NCBI RefSeq assembly: GCF_900176365.1
Contig: NZ_FWXY01000005.1
Span: 186,001 to 250,000, forward strand
Direction of reading: 5' to 3'
Length of the DNA: 64,000 nt
DNA from: Desulfocicer vacuolatum DSM 3385
GTDB taxonomy: Bacteria; Desulfobacterota; Desulfobacteria; Desulfobacterales; Desulfobacteraceae
Each line of letters begins with the position of its first letter. Position 1 is the first letter of the stretch. The notes under the pieces are model-generated. The model was not told the DNA's origin, did not search any database, and saw only the letters and a list, made by a program, of their open reading frames with translations. The position numbers and the translations under genes were made by a program. Shown here piece after piece: positions 24,977-33,523 of the stretch.

Positions 24977-26806
24977 GTGACGCAAACAGACAGCAAACAA
25001 TTAATGCTGGGAAACCAGGCCCTGGCCAGGGGGCTTGTGGAAAACGGCTGCCGCATGGCAACAGCCTACCCCGGCACCCCCTCATCGGAAATACTCACCT
25101 CTGTGGCTGCATGGAAAAAACAAGAAGCCCTGGATGACATGCATGTGCAATGGGGTATCAATGAAAAAGTGTCCTTTGAAATTGCCTATGCCGGCAGCAT
25201 TGCAGGGCTTAGATGTGCTGTGGCCATGAAACAGGTGGGACTCAATGTGGCCTCAGACCCCTTTATGAGCGCTGCATACCTCGGAGTAAAAGGCGGTTTC
25301 CTTATTATAAGTGCAGATGATCCCGGCCCCCATTCTTCCCAGACCGAACAGGACAGCCGTCTTTATGCCATGTCCGCCAAGGTACCGGTGCTGGACCCGG
25401 ACTCCCCGGAGCAGGCCCGGAAAATGGCAAAACTGGGATTTGAACTATCCGAAGCCTTTGAGATCCCTGTGATGATCCGCCCCACCACCCGGGTGTGCCA
25501 TGCAAGGCAGGATGTCTCCCTTTTGCCCATCACTGCCCGGGAAAAATCAGCTGAATTTGAAAAAAATCCAGGAAGATGGGCCGCCACCCCCAAGTTCCGG
25601 TATATTCTTCACAATCAATTGGAAGAAAAACTCAAAAAAATAGCCGCCTGGGAAGACACGGCCCCTGTGTGCCTGAACCCGTCTGTTCAATCGGACAAGG
25701 CTGTTGTGGTGGCAGGCGTATCTGCGGCCCATGCCAGGGATATTATAAAGGAGCTGGATCTGTGGGACACCGTGCGCCTTTATCAGGTATTCCAGCCCTT
25801 TCCTCTGCACACCGCATTTGTGGAACAAATATTGTCCGATCATTCAGATATCCTGGTGCTGGAAGAGACCACCGGGGTCATTGAAATGCAACTTGCCCGG
25901 AGAGATCGGGTCCAGGGTAAAAAATCAGGCGCTGTTCCGGAAACAGGAGAGTTGTTGCCGGAAATCATGGAAGGGATCATTGCCGGATTCTTATCTGTTG
26001 AACCCAAGTCTGCCATCATGGAATCCAAACCCGGCAGACGTCCCACTTTGTGCGCAGGCTGTCCCCACAGGGCAAGTTTTTTTGCCATTAAGCGGGCCGC
26101 CCCCAAGGGCATTTATACCAGTGATATCGGATGTTATACATTGGGCATGAATCTGGGTGCCGTGGATACGGTTTTGTGCATGGGCGCTGCCATCAGCCAG
26201 GCTGCGGGATTTGCCCATGCCTACACCGATGACAAACGTCCTCCCATTGTGGCCACCATGGGGGATTCCACCTTTTTCCATTCCGGGGTTCCGGCCCTTA
26301 TTGATGCTGTGGTTCAAAAGGCCCCATTTCTTCTGGTAATTCTGGACAACCGCACCACTGCCATGACCGGAAATCAACCCACCCCGGCCACGGGCAGGGG
26401 CATCATGGGTGAAGAGACCGTATCCGTGGACATTGAAAAACTGGTGACCGGATGCGGCATTGACTATTGCATCACCGCTGATCCCATGGATTATCCCAAT
26501 TTTCTGGATCACATGAAGGCGGCTGTGGCCCATGCCCGGGAAAACGGTCCTGCGGTTCTGATTTCACGCTCTCCCTGTGTGCTGTCCCTTTCAAAGGAGA
26601 CCCGTAAAGCCCAGTTTCAAAAAGTTGTGGTCAACGACAACTGTGACGGATGCGGATATTGTGTATCCCATTTTGAATGTCCGGCCCTGGTCATGGATGA
26701 AAACGCAGAACTTGTGCACATTGATACCACCCTTTGCACGGGTTGCGGTGTCTGCGTCAATGTCTGTCCCAAAAAATCCATTGAGATCAAAATAAGTGAG
26801 GTGTAA
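24977..26806 (+). CDS. iorA: indolepyruvate ferredoxin oxidoreductase alpha subunit
   Basis: A 609-residue subunit of the enzyme that oxidises aryl-2-oxo acids (indolepyruvate, phenylpyruvate and relatives) with CoA to aryl-acyl-CoA, reducing ferredoxin. The pyrimidine-binding half starts LMLGNQALARGLVENGC; the ThDP-binding half has GDSTFFHSGVPALIDAV. Two 4Fe-4S motifs end the protein: CDGCGYCVSHFEC and CTGCGVCVNVCPKKS. Start is GTG at 24977 after GGAG. The beta-subunit gene follows with no spacer and a CoA-ligase-like gene comes next, consistent with catabolism or reversible synthesis of aromatic amino-acid derivatives. Confidence 0.93.
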   Translation: MTQTDSKQLMLGNQALARGLVENGCRMATAYPGTPSSEILTSVAAWKKQEALDDMHVQWGINEKVSFEIAYAGSIAGLRCAVAMKQVGLNVASDPFMSAAYLGVKGGFLIISADDPGPHSSQTEQDSRLYAMSAKVPVLDPDSPEQARKMAKLGFELSEAFEIPVMIRPTTRVCHARQDVSLLPITAREKSAEFEKNPGRWAATPKFRYILHNQLEEKLKKIAAWEDTAPVCLNPSVQSDKAVVVAGVSAAHARDIIKELDLWDTVRLYQVFQPFPLHTAFVEQILSDHSDILVLEETTGVIEMQLARRDRVQGKKSGAVPETGELLPEIMEGIIAGFLSVEPKSAIMESKPGRRPTLCAGCPHRASFFAIKRAAPKGIYTSDIGCYTLGMNLGAVDTVLCMGAAISQAAGFAHAYTDDKRPPIVATMGDSTFFHSGVPALIDAVVQKAPFLLVILDNRTTAMTGNQPTPATGRGIMGEETVSVDIEKLVTGCGIDYCITADPMDYPNFLDHMKAAVAHARENGPAVLISRSPCVLSLSKETRKAQFQKVVVNDNCDGCGYCVSHFECPALVMDENAELVHIDTTLCTGCGVCVNVCPKKSIEIKISEV

Positions 26807-27334
26807 ATGAACCAGCAAATCGTTATCAGTGGTGTGGGGGGACAAGGGGTTTTGTTTATCACAGGGCTTCTGGCAAAGGCATGCATGGCAAAGGGTTCCC
26901 ATGTCCTTACATCGGAAACCCATGGCATGGCCCAACGGGGGGGAACCGTGATTTCCCATCTTAAAATAGGAGACTATGCCAGTCCCTTGATCCGGCCAGG
27001 CAATGCGGACCTGTTGATTGTTCTGAAATCAGAAAATCTGGCTCAACACCGGGATTTTCTGAATCCCCGGGGCAAGGCTGTTGTCAATGCACAAACAACA
27101 TTTGAAAAATCAGCCTCCACAGCCATCACATTGGATGCCGACAAAATGGCAGAAGATGAAAACAATCCCGGCTCTGTGAATCTTTACATGCTGGGGGGGG
27201 CACTTGCCGTGACCCAGGTGTGCAGCCTTTATGATGTAAAAGAACAGATCAAAAACCGACTTCAAGGAAAACCCGAAGCCCTGCTCACAGGGGCACTGAA
27301 CGCCCTTGATAAAGGTTACAATCAAATAATTTAA
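26807..27334 (+). CDS. iorB: indolepyruvate ferredoxin oxidoreductase beta subunit
   Basis: A 175-residue gamma-type subunit of the 2-oxoacid oxidoreductase family, starting QIVISGVGGQGVLFITGLLA. HGMAQRGGTVISHLKIG is also typical. It completes the IorA-IorB heterodimer. The start codon immediately follows the iorA stop codon, with GAGGTG inside the end of iorA as ribosome site. Length is slightly short of the usual 190-200 residues but no domain appears missing. Confidence 0.93.
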   Translation: MNQQIVISGVGGQGVLFITGLLAKACMAKGSHVLTSETHGMAQRGGTVISHLKIGDYASPLIRPGNADLLIVLKSENLAQHRDFLNPRGKAVVNAQTTFEKSASTAITLDADKMAEDENNPGSVNLYMLGGALAVTQVCSLYDVKEQIKNRLQGKPEALLTGALNALDKGYNQII

Positions 27335-27375
27335 ACGTCTTACAGACCCTGTTTGATAAGGAAAAAGGTTGGAAA

Positions 27376-28671
27376 ATGGGATTTATACCCGATAATTTAA
27401 CAGATGAAAATATTAATGAAATTCAGCTCAAAGGCCTGAAATGGACCTTGAACCATGCCCTCCGGAATTCACCTTTTTATCAAAAAAAATACCGGGGCAC
27501 AGGCATCACCGCCAATGATATCACCCAATTGTCTGATCTTGAAAAACTTCCGTTCATTGACAAACATGATCTCCAGAACGACTACCCCCTGCCTCTTAAA
27601 TCCGTGTCCGATGAAAAAGTGGTGAGAATCCACGGATCTTCCGGCACCACGGGTAAAAGAAAGGTGATGTGCTATACCCGAAGGGACATTGACACCTGGG
27701 CTGACATGTTTGCAAGATGTTATGAGATATCGGGTATGACCCGGAAAGACCGGGTGCACATAGCCGTGGGGTATGGATTGTGGACCGCAGGCGCAGGATT
27801 TCAGACAGGGTGCGAACGATTTGGTGCCATGGCCGTTCCCCTGGGGCCGGTGAACACGGACATGCATGTGGAAATGCTGGTGGACATGCAGTCCACGGTG
27901 TTTTGTTCCACAGCCTCCATGGCCCTTCTCATGGCCGAAGAGGTTAAAAAAAGAGATCTTAAATCCAAAATTGCTCTGAAAAAAATCATCCTGGGTGCCG
28001 AGCGCCACAGCGATGCCATGCGGGCCCATATCAGCGAGCTTCTGGGGGTTGAGCAGATCTATGATATTTACGGGCTCACTGAAATGTATGGACCGGGCAC
28101 CGGACTCGATTGTGCGTACCACCAGGGAATCCATTACTGGAACGATCTTTTTATCTATGAAATCATTGATCCCACCACCTTGAAACCGGTTGCCCCCGGG
28201 GAAGAAGGGGAGCTGGTGATCACCTCCCTTCAAAAGGAGGCAAGTCCCCTGATCCGCTACAGAACCCATGACATCACCCGACTGATTCCGGGAAAATGCC
28301 CCTGCGGGTGCAATTTCCCAAGACACGGCAGAATCCGGGGCAGAAGTGATGACATGTTTATTTACCGGGCTGTGAACATTTATCCCAGCCAGATTGATAT
28401 CCTGCTGAGCACCGTTGAAAGTGTGGGCAGTGAATACCAGATTCATCTGCATCATCAAAAAGACGGTCGGGATCTCATGACGGTGAAGGTGGAAAGGGGC
28501 CAGGGAGTTTCTCCAGATCTTGATCCAGACATTGAGAAACAGATATCCGATAAAATCAGGCGACGTCTTCTGGTGCGACCCGCCGTGGAAGTGGTGGATT
28601 ATCACACCCTGCCCAGAACCCAGAGAAAAAATCAGCGGGTCTTTGACAAGCGTAACGGCAACTCAAAATAA
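27376..28671 (+). CDS. phenylacetate-CoA ligase-like adenylate-forming enzyme
   Basis: A 431-residue member of the PaaK/F390-synthetase family. The ATP-binding P-loop is HGSSGTTGKRKVM; DIYGLTEMYGPG and the conserved Asp in YRTHDITRLIPG follow; the C-terminal domain has RGRSDDMFIYRAVNIYPSQI. It should activate an aryl or related carboxylic acid to its CoA ester. It is 41 bases after iorB, so arylacetyl-CoA could be made either from the oxo acid by IorAB or from the free acid by this ligase. Assignment to phenylacetate itself is a family-level guess. Confidence 0.88.
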   Translation: MGFIPDNLTDENINEIQLKGLKWTLNHALRNSPFYQKKYRGTGITANDITQLSDLEKLPFIDKHDLQNDYPLPLKSVSDEKVVRIHGSSGTTGKRKVMCYTRRDIDTWADMFARCYEISGMTRKDRVHIAVGYGLWTAGAGFQTGCERFGAMAVPLGPVNTDMHVEMLVDMQSTVFCSTASMALLMAEEVKKRDLKSKIALKKIILGAERHSDAMRAHISELLGVEQIYDIYGLTEMYGPGTGLDCAYHQGIHYWNDLFIYEIIDPTTLKPVAPGEEGELVITSLQKEASPLIRYRTHDITRLIPGKCPCGCNFPRHGRIRGRSDDMFIYRAVNIYPSQIDILLSTVESVGSEYQIHLHHQKDGRDLMTVKVERGQGVSPDLDPDIEKQISDKIRRRLLVRPAVEVVDYHTLPRTQRKNQRVFDKRNGNSK

Positions 28672-28676
28672 CGGGC

Positions 28677-28833
28677 ATGTCCTGTGGGACACAACAAATA
28701 TAGGGTCGTAGACGCGGAGCCAAATGGTATTATACCGCCGCCCCCCGACGGGCAATGGTCCCGGACCGGAACTGTAGACAGCTCAATTGTCCGGTTCCTA
28801 TTACCCGTCGGGGGGCGGCTCTGCTGAGGTTAC
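28677..28833 (+). repeat. repeat family A, copy 2 (full length)
   Basis: It begins ATGTCCTGTGGGACACAACA, runs through AGACGCGGAGCCAAATGGTA, and contains the hairpin with arms GCCGCCCCCCGACGGGCAAT and (A)CCCGTCGGGGGGCGGC, inner arms CCGGAC/GTCCGG and the invariant loop AACTGTAGACAGCTCAATT. Copy 3 at 32011-32183 is the inverted partner across the TRAP operon. Confidence 0.92.
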
Positions 28834-28837
28834 CTTT

Positions 28838-29031
28838 TTATATAAACATACATGGCTGTAAGTACCAGCCACAACGAAAATTGAAACTCTTATGATGCCA
28901 GTATTTTGGATGGAGTTTCATATAAAACTGCCATGGGCAGATCATATTGGAATTTGATCTGCCCACAACGAAAAACAAAAACTCTAATTATTACAAGTCT
29001 TTGGCTGGAGTTTCATATAAAAAAACAACTA
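28838..29031. repeat. repeat family B, copy 5 (tandem modules)
   Basis: Two successive modules end in GGATGGAGTTTCATATAAAA and GGCTGGAGTTTCATATAAAA. Between them ATGGGCAGATC...GATCTGCCCAC forms a hairpin. The element ends 15 bases before the dctP start and includes its likely leader. No gene is seen in 28672-29045. Confidence 0.75.
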
Positions 29032-29045
29032 ATAAGGAGAAAAAC

Positions 29046-30050
29046 ATGAGCCAATTTTTTGGCAGCATCTTAACGGTATTTTTTATCATGTTAACCATTG
29101 TCATGCCGGGCAGTGCAGAGGCCGGAACCACCAAGTTAAATTACGCCAATTTTCCACCGGCCCCCACCTTTCCCTGTGTACAGATGGAACGTTGGAAGGT
29201 TGAAGTGGAAAAACGCACCCAGGGTGCCGTAAAAATAAACACCTTTCCCGGAGGTACTCTTTTGGGAGCCAAAGGCATGATGGACGGTGTCATTGCAGGG
29301 CAGGCTGACATCGGGTGTATCTGCATGGCCTACCAGCCCGGACGATTTGTCATCACCAATGGCGTGAGTCTGCCCCTGGGAATTCCCAATTCTAAAACCG
29401 GCAGCCTTGTGCTCTTTGATCTTTTTCAAAAATATAAACCTGCCGCCTTTGACAAAGTAAAGGTGCTGACCCTGTTCACCACCGCCCCCACCAACATCAT
29501 GAGTAAAAAACCGGTGCGAACCCTGGAAGATATCAAGGGAATGGACTTAAGAGCCTCGGGGGGAGCTGCAGAAATACTGAAAAACTGGGGAGCAAACCAG
29601 ATCGGCATGCCCATGTCTGCCACACCGGAAGCCCTTCAAAAGGGAGTTGTTCAGGGGCTGTTTTCTTCCCTTGAAGTTATGAAAGACCTTAAATTTGCTG
29701 ACGATTGCAAATATGTGACCATGACCAACACAGTGGTCTATCCCTTTGCTGTTATCATGAATAAATCCAAATGGAAGGCCCTGCCCCAGGATGTTAAAAA
29801 AATTATGGATGACCTTGGCCGGGAACAGGCTGAATGGACAGGCACCTACATGGACGGCCATGTGGACAATGCCGTTGCCTGGTCCAAAGAGACCCATAAG
29901 GTGGAATTTATCACCTTTGATGAAAAAACAGCTCAATCATGGAATGCCCCCCTGTCCCCCATCACAGAAAAATGGATTACCAAGGCAGATGACAAGGGGT
30001 TTCCGGGAAAAGCCATTGTTGACGATATTTCAGAGCTCATTGCCCGATAA
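29046..30050 (+). CDS. TRAP transporter solute-binding protein (DctP family)
   Basis: A 334-residue periplasmic protein with a signal peptide (ILTVFFIMLTIVMPGSAEA). The mature part has the DctP-type segments FPGGTLLGAKGMMDGVIAGQ, IKGMDLRASGGAAEILKNWG, where the arginine typically binds the substrate carboxylate, and MSATPEALQKGVVQGLFSS. It captures an organic acid for the two membrane proteins encoded next. The ATG at 29046 has AAGGAG upstream; the longer frame overlaps repeat B. Substrate is unknown; the aryl-acid genes upstream make an aromatic or oxo acid possible. Confidence 0.93.
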   Translation: MSQFFGSILTVFFIMLTIVMPGSAEAGTTKLNYANFPPAPTFPCVQMERWKVEVEKRTQGAVKINTFPGGTLLGAKGMMDGVIAGQADIGCICMAYQPGRFVITNGVSLPLGIPNSKTGSLVLFDLFQKYKPAAFDKVKVLTLFTTAPTNIMSKKPVRTLEDIKGMDLRASGGAAEILKNWGANQIGMPMSATPEALQKGVVQGLFSSLEVMKDLKFADDCKYVTMTNTVVYPFAVIMNKSKWKALPQDVKKIMDDLGREQAEWTGTYMDGHVDNAVAWSKETHKVEFITFDEKTAQSWNAPLSPITEKWITKADDKGFPGKAIVDDISELIAR

Positions 30051-30101
30051 TTTTTTTATATGAAATACTTCCCTGATTGGCGGAGTGTTTCATATAAAAA
30101 A
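30051..30101. repeat. repeat family B, copy 6 (intercistronic hairpin)
   Basis: TTATATGAAATACT...AGTGTTTCATATAAAA is an imperfect hairpin starting at the dctP stop codon and ending 30 bases before dctQ. Such a position could protect the dctP transcript or reduce downstream expression. Confidence 0.8.
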
Positions 30102-30130
30102 GAAATAACAACTATTTAAAAAAGATAACA

Positions 30131-30601
30131 ATGACTGATTTCCTGAAAAAAATAACCCGCATACAGCTCACCCTGGGGGGCTGTTTTCTGATATTGATGA
30201 TATGTGTCACCTGTGCCAATATTTTGTTTCGGCAGTTTGGCATGCCCCTGAGGGGAACCTTTGAGGTCATGGGGTTCATGGGTGCCCTTATATTTGCTCT
30301 GGCCTTTGGCTATTCCCTGGAAAAAAAAGAACATATCTATGTGAGCATTCTGTTTGATCTATTTCCGCCAAAAGTACAACGGGCCGCCCGCCGTATCAAT
30401 GCGCTTCTGGGCATGGTGTTTTTTTCTCTGCTCTCTTTTCAACTGGTGAAAAATGCCCTGAACCTGAAGGCCGTTGAAGAAGTATCAGAGACCCTTAGAA
30501 TACCCTATTATCCCGTTATTCTGGTGCTTGCCTTTGGAACAGCTTACATTGTTCTGTTGATTGTCTGTGAACTTTTCAACCCATCTGGAGATAAATCTTG
30601 A
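30131..30601 (+). CDS. TRAP transporter small membrane subunit (DctQ family)
   Basis: A 156-residue membrane protein with four hydrophobic helices. The family pattern is visible in VTCANILFRQFGMPLRGTFE and ALAFGYSLEKKEHIYVSIL. It joins the large subunit in the inner membrane. The TGA stop codon overlaps the TTG start of the next gene. Confidence 0.9.
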   Translation: MTDFLKKITRIQLTLGGCFLILMICVTCANILFRQFGMPLRGTFEVMGFMGALIFALAFGYSLEKKEHIYVSILFDLFPPKVQRAARRINALLGMVFFSLLSFQLVKNALNLKAVEEVSETLRIPYYPVILVLAFGTAYIVLLIVCELFNPSGDKS

Positions 30602-31902
30602 GCCTTGCATTCATCGGCATTACAGGTATTCTGGCGCTTCTTTTTATTCTTTTTGTTCTGGGCATGCCCGTGGGTTTTTCCATGGCCATTGTGGGCTTTG
30701 CCGGGTTCTGCCATGTGATCAGCCTTCCTGCCGGTATGAACATGGCAGGTTCTGTGTTTTGGGCTGTGTGTTCCAAATACGGCCTCACCGTCATTCCTCT
30801 GTTTGTATTCATGGGGCAGATTGCCTTTTATTCCGGTGTCAATGAAAGGCTCTACAAGGCAGCACACACCTGGGTGGGACATATCCGGGGGGGACTTGCC
30901 ATGGCAACGGTGATGGCTTGCAGCGCCTTTGCCGCCATCTGCGGTTCCAACACTGCCACCGCCGCCACCATGAGTACGGTGGCCCTGCCGGAAATGAAAA
31001 AATATGGATATGCACCGGGCCTGAGCACCGGTGCCATTGCCTGCGGCTCCACCCTGGGAGTGGTGATTCCCCCCAGTGTGGTGCTGATCATCATCGGCCT
31101 TGCCACAGAGCAGTCCATTGCCAGACTTTTTTATGGGGGAATTGGGGCCGGGGTGCTTTTGACATTGCTTTTAACCCTGTCCATTTCACTGTTGTGTAAA
31201 ATACGCCCGGACTGGGGACCTGTGGTGGCCAAACGCTCATTAAAGGATCGCATTAATTCTCTCAGCGGTGGAGCAGAGATGTTGATTTTATTTTTGCTGA
31301 TCATGACAGGTCTTTATGCCGGAATTTTCACCCCTGCCGAGGCCGGGGCTGCTGGCTCTTTTTTTGCCCTGGTGATCAGCCTTGTGAGACGCACCCTTTC
31401 CCTGGAAAACTTTAAAAAAGCCGTCAAGGATACCCTTCGGATATCCTGCATGGTGATCATGCTGGTGGCAGGGGCCATGATTTTTGGCAGGTTCCTGGCC
31501 ATCACACGAATTCCCTTTGATTTGGCGGATTTTGTGGCAGGGCTGAATCTGTCCGACGGGCTTGTCATGCTTTTGATCAGCCTTATCTACATTGCCGGAG
31601 GGGCCATCATGGATGCCCTGGCCCTTCTTTTAATCACCATTCCCATATTTTTTCCCCTGGCCGTTCAAATGGGGTATGACCCGGTGTGGTTTGCTGTCAC
31701 CATCACCGTTATCACCACTCTGGGTGCAGTTACCCCGCCGGTGGGTGCCACCACCTTTGTGGTGGCTGGCATGGCATCCGGGGTGCCCATGAAAGAAGTG
31801 TTTAAAGGCGTGGCATTGTTTTTACCCGCCTATATTGTAACCATCATGCTCTTAATTTTATTTCCCGGCATTATCACCTGGCTGCCGGGCCTTCTCCATT
31901 AA
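30598..31902 (+). CDS. TRAP transporter large membrane subunit (DctM family)
   Basis: A 434-residue protein with about twelve or more helices. Typical segments are GMPVGFSMAIVGFAGF, ICGSNTATAATMSTVALPEM, GSTLGVVIPPSVVLIIIGL and GAVTPPVGATTFVVAGMA. It forms the sodium-driven channel part of the TRAP system. Start is TTG at 30598, eight or nine bases after GGAG and overlapping the dctQ stop codon, implying coupled translation. The operon ends in a family B repeat. Confidence 0.93.
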   Translation: MSLAFIGITGILALLFILFVLGMPVGFSMAIVGFAGFCHVISLPAGMNMAGSVFWAVCSKYGLTVIPLFVFMGQIAFYSGVNERLYKAAHTWVGHIRGGLAMATVMACSAFAAICGSNTATAATMSTVALPEMKKYGYAPGLSTGAIACGSTLGVVIPPSVVLIIIGLATEQSIARLFYGGIGAGVLLTLLLTLSISLLCKIRPDWGPVVAKRSLKDRINSLSGGAEMLILFLLIMTGLYAGIFTPAEAGAAGSFFALVISLVRRTLSLENFKKAVKDTLRISCMVIMLVAGAMIFGRFLAITRIPFDLADFVAGLNLSDGLVMLLISLIYIAGGAIMDALALLLITIPIFFPLAVQMGYDPVWFAVTITVITTLGAVTPPVGATTFVVAGMASGVPMKEVFKGVALFLPAYIVTIMLLILFPGIITWLPGLLH

Positions 31903-32006
31903 TTTTTTTTATATGAAATACTCTACAGATCAGGGGCGTACTTCATGCTTCGTTGTGGGCAGGAGCGGATCAAAATAAGGTCCGCCCGTGGCGGTTTTAT
32001 ATATAA
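31903..32006. repeat. repeat family B, copy 7
   Basis: It follows the dctM stop codon at once: TTATATGAAATACTC, then CGTTGTGGGCAGGAGCGGAT and GGTCCGCCCGTGGCGGTTTT. Both B modules are present. Confidence 0.8.
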
Positions 32007-32010
32007 TACA

Positions 32011-32183
32011 GCCTCCAAGGCAAGCTAAGGCAGAGCCGCCCCCCGACGGGCAATAGGAATAGGAACCGGACAATTGAGCTGTCTACAGTTCCGGTCCGGG
32101 CCCATTGCCTGTCGGGGGGCGGCGGTATAATACCATTTGGCTCCGCGTCTACGACCCTATATTTGTTGTGTCCGTCAGGACAT
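32011..32183 (-). repeat. repeat family A, copy 3 (full length, inverted)
   Basis: The inverted counterpart of copy 2. It opens with GCCTCCAAGGCAAGCTAAGG, has the hairpin and the complement of the invariant loop, and ends with TTGTGTCCGTCAGGACAT. The arm region contains a small extra duplication (AATAGGAATAGGAACC) absent from copy 4. Confidence 0.92.
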
Positions 32184-32231
32184 ATCAGGCATGCTTAACA
32201 TTGTCATTACATGAAGAAAGGTGCAAATTTA

Positions 32232-32885
32232 ATGAGCGTTGAAAACAAATGCAAACGATGCGGTACCTGCTGTGAAAACGGAGGCCCCGCACTGCACAGC
32301 CAGGATATCTCTTTAATAGAAAAAGGCCTTTTAGCCTTTGAGGAGATCATCACCATCAGAAAAGGAGAACTTGTTGATGATCCCGTCACAAAGTCCATTG
32401 CGCCTGCAAAAAATGAATTTTTAAAAGTAAAAGGAAGCAAGGGGTCATGGAGCTGTACTTTTTATGATAAAAGCCGGAACCAATGCAGCAGATACGAGCA
32501 TCGCCCCTTTGCCTGCGGGGTGCTTAAATGCTGGGATACAAAAGAGATTCTTGATCTGGCCGGGAAAGATCTGTTGTCAAGACTTGATATCATAAAAGAG
32601 AATAATCCATTAACACAACGGCTGATTGAACATGAATCTCTGTTCCCAGTGCCCGATCTGAAAGGTATCTCCAGAACAATTTCCCGTTCATCCAAAAAAA
32701 CCATAAAAAAACTTGAGCGGATGTGCAATAAAGACATTGCCCATCGCATTGAATCTGTAGATACCTTTCACCTGTGTGTAAATCTGGAGCTGTTCTATTT
32801 TGGTCGACCTATTTTTGAAATGCTCACACCCCTGGGATTTGACATAAGGGAAACAGCTTCCGGGATTAAACTCAAGTTCAGATAA
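32232..32885 (+). CDS. YkgJ-type cysteine-cluster protein
   Basis: A 217-residue protein of the YkgJ/UPF0153 family. The cluster motif CKRCGTCCENGG is near the N-terminus, with further cysteines in WSCTFYDKSRNQCSRY and FACGVLKCWD. The family is believed to hold zinc or an iron-sulfur cluster; its function is unsettled. ATG at 32232 is favoured by AAAGGTG nine bases upstream; ATG at 32211 lacks a site. It stands alone between repeat A copy 3 and the chemosensory cluster. Confidence 0.75.
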   Translation: MSVENKCKRCGTCCENGGPALHSQDISLIEKGLLAFEEIITIRKGELVDDPVTKSIAPAKNEFLKVKGSKGSWSCTFYDKSRNQCSRYEHRPFACGVLKCWDTKEILDLAGKDLLSRLDIIKENNPLTQRLIEHESLFPVPDLKGISRTISRSSKKTIKKLERMCNKDIAHRIESVDTFHLCVNLELFYFGRPIFEMLTPLGFDIRETASGIKLKFR

Positions 32886-33009
32886 GAATGCCATGCCTCC
32901 GAACGTTCCGTTTTTCATACCACATGGGATGATTGCATTTTTTCCGGCTCCATGCTTGATCAGTCTAAGGTGAAATTTTCATTTTTCCGATATGAACCGT
33001 GGACATCCA

Positions 33010-33489
33010 CTACTTAAGAATGGAAGAGCCGCCGTCCTCCTCCTGAACCTTTACCTTTCCACCTTCAAGCATTTGAATTGTAAAGGGAAACCACAACCGT
33101 GTAACATGGGGCTGCACCGCAAAAAAATTGGTGGAAAAGGCCCCCATGATTTTACTGTAAAAAAGGCTTGCAGTGCCCTGTTTGGCCTCTTCATTAAAAT
33201 CAATGAGATACCTCACCCGGGCAAGCTCCCCGTGGGTATTATCCACACAGGCGGCCATAAAAGGGGCAGAAGGCTTGTCTCCGGCAATGGTGATCCTGGA
33301 AAAATCGCACCCGGCATAATCATTGAGGTACGCCATCACTTTTTCCCGGCCCAGTTCCCGGAACCGCTTATTTAGCAGTTCCCCCCGGGCCACAATAAAA
33401 TTGAGATTTTTCTCTTCAATATAATGGGCCACCCGATTCAGCAATGCCCCCCCAAAGCTTATCTCATTAATATCTTTTAAATCCAGCAC
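33010..33489 (-). CDS. uncharacterised protein with STAS-like N-terminal half
   Basis: A 159-residue protein I cannot assign firmly. Residues 1-48 (LDLKDINEISFGGALLNRV, then NFIVARGELLNKRFRELG) resemble the second half of a STAS anti-anti-sigma domain. The first half of such a domain would be missing. The rest (residues 55-159) matches no family I recall. Start is GTG at 33489 with GGAGAGG upstream, and an in-frame TGA lies three codons upstream, so it is not a longer protein. It is the last gene of the Wsp-like operon, 34 bases after the diguanylate cyclase gene, and may tune its output. Confidence 0.6.
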   Translation of the reverse strand: MLDLKDINEISFGGALLNRVAHYIEEKNLNFIVARGELLNKRFRELGREKVMAYLNDYAGCDFSRITIAGDKPSAPFMAACVDNTHGELARVRYLIDFNEEAKQGTASLFYSKIMGAFSTNFFAVQPHVTRLWFPFTIQMLEGGKVKVQEEDGGSSILK

Positions 33490-33523
33490 GATTGTTCACC
33501 TCTCCAAAACAATGTATATAGAG

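Noticed and set aside
27469-28605. A 378-residue minus-strand frame within the CoA-ligase-like gene
   Set aside because: Antisense shadow; the plus-strand frame has clear ligase motifs.
28677-28833. Family A hairpin as a simple transcription terminator
   Set aside because: The stem is far longer than a terminator, has no T-run, includes conserved flanks outside the hairpin, and is repeated with paired changes.
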